Shown piece by piece: positions 45,447 to 51,927 of a stretch of 64,000 nt of DNA. Made by a program: the position numbers and the translations under genes. The notes beneath the pieces were generated by a model. It was not told where the DNA came from and ran no database searches. It saw only the letters and a list, made by a program, of their open reading frames with translations. Source of the stretch: Blastomussa wellsi (Eukaryota; Cnidaria; Anthozoa; Scleractinia; Plerogyridae). The first letter of the stretch is position 1; the number at the start of each line of letters is the position of its first letter. The DNA lies in assembly GCA_947652115.1 (NCBI GenBank), contig OX393573.1:14905393-14969392 (forward strand), written 5' to 3'.

Positions 45447-45866
45447 ATGGCAAGTATCGCAATTATGGTTGGCGGTGCTTTGGTGAACGCAGCGGCTTTC
45501 ATCGGCGGCAGTTATCTGGCGAAGGCTTTGGATGGTGATGGCCAGGCCTCGCGTGAAGAAACAGAGCGCCACGACCGAGCTATGGAGGAGTATCAAGCTG
45601 CGTACAACAAATTCGTGCGCGACCGCACCAAACGTCTCGACTGGATTGAAACAAACGAGCGCATGAAAGCTGACGCCAAGCAGGATTTCACAAACACTGA
45701 CTACGCTTTAAAACTTTACAACCAGGCGCATCCTGAAGAGGCTCCTCTAAAAGAGCCCAAATTTTCGGATTTTTATCAACCAAGCCAGCGGCAAAAAAAT
45801 GGTGAACTCATGTTCGTCGGGGCCGGGGCTCTCGCTTTGGGCTACGCTGCTTTCCGGTTCTTTTAA
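45447..45866 (+). CDS. small protein with two terminal membrane segments (139 aa)
   Basis: It starts MASIAIMVGGALVNAAAF (first membrane segment). A charged, helical, Glu/Lys/Asp-rich middle of about 85 residues follows, and it ends with a second segment (GAGALALGYAAFRFF). ATG 45447 is chosen; the frame extends upstream only to a non-ATG codon. A related layout occurs in other cnidarian Polintons as far as I recall. Function unknown; a virion membrane protein is plausible. Confidence 0.65.
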   Translation: MASIAIMVGGALVNAAAFIGGSYLAKALDGDGQASREETERHDRAMEEYQAAYNKFVRDRTKRLDWIETNERMKADAKQDFTNTDYALKLYNQAHPEEAPLKEPKFSDFYQPSQRQKNGELMFVGAGALALGYAAFRFF

Positions 45867-45879
45867 ACTTTTTTTTACC

Positions 45880-45890
45880 TCTTTTATATG
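45880..45890 (+). promoter_or_regulatory. TATA-like motif overlapping a start codon
   Basis: TCTTTTATATG: the final ATG is the start of the 47-residue gene. CTCGTTTATATGG at the integrase start (46050-46063) is the same arrangement. Confidence 0.5.
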
Positions 45891-46031
45891 GATTTCTACT
45901 GTGTGTACGAGAAGAAGATCACCCCCAACGTTCGTGGGAGTGAAAGACTCGGAAAAACAAAAAATGGGCAAACCTTTCTGAAAGTCAAATGCGCCTCTTG
46001 CGGGAAAACCAAAACAAGATTCATCTGCTAA
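45888..46031 (+). CDS. tiny Cys-rich zinc-ribbon-like protein (47 aa)
   Basis: A 47-codon gene in the gap between two recognised genes. Cysteines at 5, 35, 38 and 47 (FYC, CASC, FIC) can form one four-Cys zinc site. The NGQ..LKVKC.SCG core resembles the viral DUF5679-type mini zinc ribbon. The leader TTTTATATGG overlaps the start codon, as at 46060. It lies in a conserved position upstream of the integrase. Short length keeps the call moderate. Confidence 0.55.
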   Translation: MDFYCVYEKKITPNVRGSERLGKTKNGQTFLKVKCASCGKTKTRFIC

Positions 46032-46059
46032 CATTTAAACTTTTTTTCACCTCGTTTAT

Positions 46060-47058
46060 ATGGATACCAAACTCGCAAAGATATACTACAGCCCTGGAGG
46101 TTATTGGAAAGGCATGGCCGCCATCAAAAAACTGGCCGCGGCTGCAAACGTCCCGGAAGACACCGCAAAAAAGTGGTTGATCCAGCAAGCCCTCTGGCAG
46201 ATATTCCTTCCGGCGCCGAAGCATATTCCTCGACCGAAATTCGACGTGTCCTTACCCAACAAGGTCCACCAGGCGGACCTTCTTTTTTTGCCTCACGATA
46301 AACTGCCTCGCGGTCGCAAAGTCTGGAAATACGCGCTGAACGTTGTCGACGTGGCCAGCCGTTTCAAAGAGTCCGAACCCTTGACCTCGAAAAATTCTGA
46401 TGAGGTTGCCCAGGCTTTTCAGAAAATTTACAAGCGCGGCCCTTTGAAATGGCCTGAAATGTTGCAAGTTGACCCTGGGCGCGAATTCATGGGCGCTGTG
46501 ACGAAAGTCATGGAAAATCACAAAACTTTCATCCGGCGCGGGCGCGTCAACATTCACCGCGATCAGGCCATTGTTGAACGTTTCAACCGCACCCTTGCCG
46601 AACGCCTGTTCGGTCACCAGTATGCCGTGGAAATGCGGCTGCCTGAGGGCCAGCGGTCCAGGGCATGGGTGAAAAGACTTCCTGAAGTTGTTTCGGCTTT
46701 GAACAACGAGGTGACCAGCCTCATCGGAAAGAAACCCGCTGTTGCAATCAAAGAGAAATCTGTTTTTTCGAAACCTTCGACTGCTTATCACAGACCTGTT
46801 GGGAAGGATGAAAAAATCCTGCCATATCTTGTTCAGGTTCGCCATCTTTACGAACCTGGTGAGCTTGAAGGGGGGAAAAAAAGAGCCACGGATCCGATTT
46901 GGTCTTTGAAAGTTTTCACCATTGAAAAGGTTTTACAAAAACCCGATCAGCCCGTTCTGTACTATTTGCATGATGGACCCAAGCGAGGTTTTGTGCGTGA
47001 AGAGCTGCAGATTGTCCCAAAAAACACCGTTCTCCCGCCAGCCAGCGTGGACAGTTGA
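46060..47058 (+). CDS. INT: retroviral-type DDE integrase (332 aa)
   Basis: It catalyses integration of the linear genome ends into host DNA. The catalytic triad is visible as D73 (VHQADLLFL), D138 (LQVDPGREF) and E173 (AIVERFNRTL), with the usual D-35-E spacing. An N-terminal helical region (about 1-60) stands in place of a clear HHCC zinc finger. A C-terminal SH3/chromo-like beta domain (about 275-325, IWSLKVFTIEKV..YLHDG) follows. The gene is intact and preceded by GTTTATATGG. It explains the CGTGG duplication at the element ends. Confidence 0.92.
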   Translation: MDTKLAKIYYSPGGYWKGMAAIKKLAAAANVPEDTAKKWLIQQALWQIFLPAPKHIPRPKFDVSLPNKVHQADLLFLPHDKLPRGRKVWKYALNVVDVASRFKESEPLTSKNSDEVAQAFQKIYKRGPLKWPEMLQVDPGREFMGAVTKVMENHKTFIRRGRVNIHRDQAIVERFNRTLAERLFGHQYAVEMRLPEGQRSRAWVKRLPEVVSALNNEVTSLIGKKPAVAIKEKSVFSKPSTAYHRPVGKDEKILPYLVQVRHLYEPGELEGGKKRATDPIWSLKVFTIEKVLQKPDQPVLYYLHDGPKRGFVREELQIVPKNTVLPPASVDS

Positions 47059-47079
47059 ACAAACAAATGAAATTTCAAA

Positions 47080-47286
47080 ATGGGCCGTGGACGCAACGGT
47101 GTTATTGTTCAAACCTCAAGCAAAGGAAAAAAACGCGCCATCAAAGAGCTTTCCAATAATGCATGCTCTGTTGTTTTTAAAAAACCCTGCCCATCCTGTG
47201 AAAAGGAAGTCATTTTTCTTGATCAAGCCATTGTGAATTATTTACAAAGTTTGGACCCGCGTGAGGTGGCTCAAACATTAAAGTGA
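47080..47286 (+). CDS. small basic Cys-containing protein (68 aa)
   Basis: It starts MGRGRNGVIVQTSSKGKKRA, giving a basic N-terminus, with Cys at 29, 37 and 40 (CPSC). The C-terminus is helical. It may bind nucleic acid. Its 3' end overlaps the convergent polymerase gene by 16 bp. It follows the integrase after 21 nt. No family recognised with confidence. Confidence 0.6.
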   Translation: MGRGRNGVIVQTSSKGKKRAIKELSNNACSVVFKKPCPSCEKEVIFLDQAIVNYLQSLDPREVAQTLK

Positions 47287-50200
47287 ATGCCTTCCAGAAA
47301 AGCCGCCATCTCTTCGAGTTCCTCTTCTGTGAGAGGGGCATCTTTGAAACCGTATGCTTTTGTGTGGATCCCGTCATCCGCGATCCAGCGTTTTGAATCG
47401 AACGCGCACAGTGAAATCTTGTCCACGTGCATGGAGTAAATTTCATGCCCCCTGCTATGCAGAATGTTCATCCCATGCTTCATCCGTTTCTCCTCACCAA
47501 AAATCATTTCACGGTAATGCTCGTGTTTGATGTTTTTCTGGACGACGCACTTTTTCACCCCCTTCGCCTTTTTGATATTTTTTTCGTCCTCTCGGAAGAT
47601 GGAATACATTTTTGACCTGAGACAGATGGCTTCCGCGATCGGAGCTCCCGCGCACTCGTCTTTCATTTTGCCCAGGACCTTTTTGTTCTCGTCTGAGTGC
47701 AGTGGATGGCCCTTCGGGTAATCGCTAAGGTCGTACATTTCCAGCGTTGCCGCGATGTCCTTGTAAACGTCTTCTGTTTCGATCTCGAGCAGGAGGCTGT
47801 CCGTGTCCGTGTACACCAGCTCGCACTTGTCGCCGTACTGCTTTTTCAGGTGGTTGTAGAAATAGTCGTACATCAGGATCTTGCTGTTGTCCAGGATCGT
47901 CATCCCCGTGTACACCGGTTTGTTCAGCACCAGCTTCCCCTTGTGCAGGTGGATGCCCGCCATGTTTTTTGTGAAGTTTTCGAACCTGGCATACCGCGGA
48001 TTTGCAACCAGTTTTCTGATCTTCCGTTTTTGTTCGCTTTTCACGATTCTGATGTCCGTTCGCTTCCGCAAGTTCTCCATCGTTTTCCCGAACACCGAGT
48101 TGTTCATCAGTTTGTAAAAGTCTTTCTCAAAAGCGCTCTTCGCTTTTTTCCGCAGCTCCGTGTTCTTCATGATGTACGGTTTCATCCACGCCGTCTGCTC
48201 GAACTCCAGAACCTTGTGCACTTTTTTCAGTTTCATCCCCTGTTTCAGATAGAACTGCAGGTTCCTGTAGTGCACCACGTAGTTCTTTTTATCTTCCAGG
48301 GTCAGAAGCAGTTTCTTTTCTTTTGGAATTTTTATTTCCAGCTTTTTCATCAGGCGGTGCTGGTAGCCGGACATGTCCTCCTGTTTTACCGCCTTTTTTT
48401 CTGGCGCCAGCGGGTAGCTGTTGTGCGCTTCGTGCAGCTCCGCCGGATACTCGAGGTCAACCTCGAGGATCCAGCCCTTCTTCGCGTCTTCTTTTTTCCT
48501 CCGGATCTCTTCTTCCGTGGGCAGGTCCTTTTTCCATTTAAAACCTCGCACAGGCATTGGCTGGCACATGGCCCAGCCGTACAGATTATTCGCGTCGAAA
48601 TACATGAGAAATTTTTTCGGTTTGGTCTCATCATATCCCTCCACCTCCGGGTTGTTGGCCCTGACATACCTTTTGCTCACATTTGAGATCCCGCCGCGCA
48701 TCCCTTTTTCCACGAATATGTGCTTGTCAATGTCGGTCAGGAGCTCCAGCTTCATGTCTGTCATTTTCAAAAGCGCGTCCCAGCTCAATCCTGGTGATGT
48801 GAAATAATTCGCCGGGTCCAACCCGTACTGCTCTTGACACAAATCCCTGAAATTTTCAAAAACATCCGCCAGCAGCGTCACGTCCGTCAACACATACAGA
48901 TCATGATAGTCCCCCAGATTTTCACATCCAAACGCTTCCCACACCCTCTGCGCGTGCGCGTATTCCGCGTCTGAAATCTCTTCGTCATTCAGTTTGCTGT
49001 AGAACATTCTTTTGTGCGGCAGCTGTGTCTCGCCGAACCTCTCCCAGGCGTCTATGTACTCATACGGGTAGACCCCTTTTTGGAATAACAGATCAACCGG
49101 ACCCTTGTCTTCAAACACTGTTTTGGTGATTTTCAGTTCCTCTTTTGGCGTTGCCCCCACAAGTGAACTGAGACTCGCTTGCATGAAATTCAGACTGTCA
49201 ATGAACTGCAGATTCCCCAATGAAAATGAAATGTACTTTTCCATGGTTTTTGCGATGCATTTCACATCTTTGTTCTGCTTTGCCACCCCCTGCATCAAGT
49301 GGTGTGAATCGTAGCCTGAAAAGTTGTGAAATACAACAGGGATTTTGAATGTTTTGGGTTTCAGTTTCAGTTTGAAATTACACTCATTGTGTGCTGCTCC
49401 GCGAAACTTGCCTGTCACGTGGCAATGGTCTCTCACAGCATCTCTGAAAAATGGTCTTATCAGTGGTTCTTTGCAGAAAATGCAGTCTTTTTGTTCTGGG
49501 GGGTTGTCCGGCTTTTTCAGAAAAAGTTTCTCTTTTTCTTTCCTTTTCCAGAAACAACCGAAATGCGCTTGTCCCAAAAAAATGTTTCCTTTCCAGACAG
49601 GTCTTTTGTCCGAGAAATTTTTTACCAGCAGACTTTTGTTGCAAATGTGGCAATTTTTTGCCGTTTTGAATGCAGCCCAGTCTTCCGGTCCAATTTCAAA
49701 TTTCTTTTTGCTGGCTTTTTCCACCCTTTCTCTCAAAATTTCCTCCTCTTTTTGAATTTCTTCCAAGAAAACTTCCGCCGCATCCCCCCCTCTGTAAAAA
49801 CCTCTGCTCACGATTTTTCCATCGCTTCTCACACACACCCAGGCGTACCCGCATGCTTCGTGGATTTCAGTTTTCACTGTGCACCCTTGCTCTTCGCGAC
49901 ATTCAACCTTTTTTACCAGCGCTTCAAAGTCTGCATAAATCACGTAAGGCGATTTCATCTGTTTTTGGGAATTTTGGTATTCCAGAATGTTTTTCCCTTT
50001 TTCGGGCATCTCGATCACCGCGGGCCTGCCATCCAAACCTTCGCAATGTTTTTGGTGCTCTTCCAGCTTTTCTTCTGTTCTGAAATGTGAAATACACAGA
50101 TTGCAGAAGTGCTTTTTTCCGTTATGTTTTGTCTGATCATAAATCAGGGCGCTCATTCTTTTGACCCAGCAGTAATGGTTTCTCTCTCCGGACACAATCA

Positions 50201-51467
50201 TTATCAAATTGATCCTTTCCACTTCTGGTCCTTTCTTGCTGAACAACAACCCGCCCATGAAACAGTCTTTTTCTGCGTCCCAGCCATATAAATTGATTGC
50301 CAGTCCTGGGTTTTGCTCCTCAAGATTTTTTAGCTGTTTGATTGGTGTTGGGAAATCGATTCCTTTCCAGTTCATTTTTTCGTCAACATTTTTGTATTTG
50401 CTGGGTCTTTCCGCATGATCTTTGACTGGGTAAAGTGCTGATCTCAGCGCCCACTTCAGGCACTTTTTGTCTGTGTTTTGCACGTTGATTATTGCTTTCT
50501 TTGCAAAAAGCTTGTCTGGTGTTCTGATCCATGATCCTCCTTCCAATGGTTCATATCTTGCCACATGCACGTACACTTGTCTGATTCCTTCAAATTTCAT
50601 TTCTGATTTATCAACTGAAACTTCTGTTTTGCCCATTGATTCTCCAATAAATTCATTGAATTTTTCCGTGATCTCTTCTTCATCAAATTTTTGGAAAATA
50701 TACGTTTGACTTATGTAATACTGTTTGATGGTTTCTTTCCTCTCCTTTTCATTTTCAATTTTCTTTCTTGAAAACTGTGTGTCAAAAGAAAATAATACTT
50801 TCACCTTCCCCAACTCCTCCAGCTCTTTTTTTAGCAGTTCAATGAACTTTCCGCGGTACTCTTTTGCAAATACTTGAATATCAAGTGCAGCAGGGTTATA
50901 AAAATCTTTTGAAAGGTAATTCCAGCGGTCTTTATTTTTAAAGTTCAGTTGTGATACCTGCATTTTCCACACGTGGAGCCATCCTTTGAAATCTGTTTCT
51001 GTCAAAAGAAATCTGTCAAAAGTTTCTTTTGACAGATTTTCGCTTTGCAATCCTTGAAACAAAAGTTTCAAACTCGGCAAAGAAAATCCAAGAATTGAAT
51101 TATCTTTCATTCCATTTCTTGCAATTTCTCCAAACTTAACAGGATCATAATGCTTTTGGAAAAGATGAATATCATTTTTCATTTTATACTCAAGAAAATC
51201 ACCCAGATTTGTGTCTCCAACTTTATCAATCAAATCTTTCACAAATCTTCCCAACCTTTCTTGTGACATCTTGCCTCTTTCTCTCTCTCTTTCTGCAAAA
51301 ACCAAAACATCTTCAAGATCTTCATTAAGTTTTCCAAGATATTCACGATATTCATAACCACTCTCAAAAAGTTTTTTTCCACCTCTCACAAAAGGTAAAA
51401 CGTTTCGATTTCTTTCTCGGAAAAGCCCTATTGCTCTTTCAAGAATTAAGTCATAATGATCCGCCAT
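47271..51467 (-). CDS. POLB: protein-primed DNA polymerase B with embedded zinc modules (1398 aa)
   Basis: It replicates the linear element from terminal-protein-capped ends. Residues 1-450 form a long N-terminal region that may include the terminal-protein part. A C2HC finger lies at C455, C458, H471, C475. Exonuclease motifs are D513-x-E515, N715/D720 (NFSGYD) and Y858-xx-D862. Polymerase motifs are A (D958, DANNLYG), B (NNSVFG, 1122-1127) and C (YTDTDS, 1219-1224). Between Exo I and Exo II an endonuclease VII-like zinc module carries CHIC, CIFC, HCHVTG and H..C (about 606-696). All catalytic residues are present, so it is presumed functional. It starts 59 bp inside the right inverted repeat. 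Confidence 0.95.
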   Translation of the reverse strand: MADHYDLILERAIGLFRERNRNVLPFVRGGKKLFESGYEYREYLGKLNEDLEDVLVFAERERERGKMSQERLGRFVKDLIDKVGDTNLGDFLEYKMKNDIHLFQKHYDPVKFGEIARNGMKDNSILGFSLPSLKLLFQGLQSENLSKETFDRFLLTETDFKGWLHVWKMQVSQLNFKNKDRWNYLSKDFYNPAALDIQVFAKEYRGKFIELLKKELEELGKVKVLFSFDTQFSRKKIENEKERKETIKQYYISQTYIFQKFDEEEITEKFNEFIGESMGKTEVSVDKSEMKFEGIRQVYVHVARYEPLEGGSWIRTPDKLFAKKAIINVQNTDKKCLKWALRSALYPVKDHAERPSKYKNVDEKMNWKGIDFPTPIKQLKNLEEQNPGLAINLYGWDAEKDCFMGGLLFSKKGPEVERINLIMIVSGERNHYCWVKRMSALIYDQTKHNGKKHFCNLCISHFRTEEKLEEHQKHCEGLDGRPAVIEMPEKGKNILEYQNSQKQMKSPYVIYADFEALVKKVECREEQGCTVKTEIHEACGYAWVCVRSDGKIVSRGFYRGGDAAEVFLEEIQKEEEILRERVEKASKKKFEIGPEDWAAFKTAKNCHICNKSLLVKNFSDKRPVWKGNIFLGQAHFGCFWKRKEKEKLFLKKPDNPPEQKDCIFCKEPLIRPFFRDAVRDHCHVTGKFRGAAHNECNFKLKLKPKTFKIPVVFHNFSGYDSHHLMQGVAKQNKDVKCIAKTMEKYISFSLGNLQFIDSLNFMQASLSSLVGATPKEELKITKTVFEDKGPVDLLFQKGVYPYEYIDAWERFGETQLPHKRMFYSKLNDEEISDAEYAHAQRVWEAFGCENLGDYHDLYVLTDVTLLADVFENFRDLCQEQYGLDPANYFTSPGLSWDALLKMTDMKLELLTDIDKHIFVEKGMRGGISNVSKRYVRANNPEVEGYDETKPKKFLMYFDANNLYGWAMCQPMPVRGFKWKKDLPTEEEIRRKKEDAKKGWILEVDLEYPAELHEAHNSYPLAPEKKAVKQEDMSGYQHRLMKKLEIKIPKEKKLLLTLEDKKNYVVHYRNLQFYLKQGMKLKKVHKVLEFEQTAWMKPYIMKNTELRKKAKSAFEKDFYKLMNNSVFGKTMENLRKRTDIRIVKSEQKRKIRKLVANPRYARFENFTKNMAGIHLHKGKLVLNKPVYTGMTILDNSKILMYDYFYNHLKKQYGDKCELVYTDTDSLLLEIETEDVYKDIAATLEMYDLSDYPKGHPLHSDENKKVLGKMKDECAGAPIAEAICLRSKMYSIFREDEKNIKKAKGVKKCVVQKNIKHEHYREMIFGEEKRMKHGMNILHSRGHEIYSMHVDKISLCAFDSKRWIADDGIHTKAYGFKDAPLTEEELEEMAAFLEGIHFNV

Positions 51468-51525
51468 GTTCTCTATTGATGTGCGCGCATTTCTTCAAAT
51501 GAAAAAAATAATTCCTGAGCCAAAA
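51468..51525 (-). promoter_or_regulatory. leader of the polymerase gene
   Basis: This 58-bp stretch between the right inverted repeat and the polymerase ATG contains an AATTATTTTTTTC tract. The promoter is either here or within the inverted repeat. Confidence 0.4.
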
Positions 51526-51808
51526 TGTGAAATTTGAGTTTCCTCTCCAGTTGCCCCATTGATTTTGTGGCCGCGCTGTTTTCCATGTTTCCTCTTTGGT
51601 GCAGGGTCTCTCCTTTTGTTTCCCCGCTGCTCTCTCCTTGCTTCCCCACACACATGATCATGGGGAGTCTCTGGGCCAAAATTTTTTCAAGGGTGGAGCC
51701 GGGTTGGCAAGCGCACCACACCGTCACCCCCCCTCCCCCACCCTTGAAAAAATTTTGGCCCAAAACTCAAAAAAATTTTGGCCCAGAACTCCCCAAGTAC
51801 ATGTGTGT
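51526..51808 (-). repeat. Polinton right terminal inverted repeat (283 bp)
   Basis: Inverted match of 36400-36682, ending CATGTGTGT at 51808. The polymerase gene starts 59 bp inside it, so this repeat probably carries the polymerase promoter. It has the same internal foldback as the left copy. Confidence 0.92.
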
Positions 51809-51813
51809 CGTGG
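51809..51813 (+). repeat. target-site duplication, right copy
   Basis: CGTGG directly after the right inverted repeat, equal to 36395-36399. Confidence 0.8.
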
Positions 51814-51927
51814 TGAAATGATGATTCAGTACCCCGGTAAAAGTGCCCCGTGTAAGCGCACATAACCAGTACAATACTCCGGTCGATAATAAATATATCG
51901 ACCATATATCGAGTTAGTTTAACGTCT
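51814..51927. other. short gap between Polinton and PLC-like gene
   Basis: On the minus strand this is the start of the 3' untranslated region of the PLC-like gene. It contains TCGATATATGG/CCATATATCGA-type palindromic AT sequence. No AATAAA is seen on the gene's strand before the Polinton begins. Confidence 0.5.

Larger units (their letters stand above)
36400..51808. mobile_element. complete Polinton/Maverick (adintovirus-like) element
   Basis: It is bounded by 283-bp terminal inverted repeats and a 5-bp direct repeat CGTGG (36395-36399 and 51809-51813). It holds 16 intact genes, including protein-primed PolB, DDE integrase, packaging ATPase and capsid-type proteins, the core set of Polintons. 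By eye it is richer in G+C than its flanks, especially from 39 to 48 kb. Intact genes and matching ends point to recent integration; activity is inference. Polintons usually make 6-bp duplications; here only five bases match (CCGTGG versus CGTGGT). No adenain-like protease was recognised. Confidence 0.93.

Noticed and set aside
47697..48686. 329-residue frame antisense to the polymerase
   Set aside because: Composition (His/Val/Arg/Gln/Phe/Leu) is typical of a shadow frame opposite a strongly coding region; no start context or domain.
36400..51808. Microbial or phage contamination in the assembly
   Set aside because: The element has precise ends with a target duplication in continuous host-like sequence, and its gene set is that of animal Polintons.
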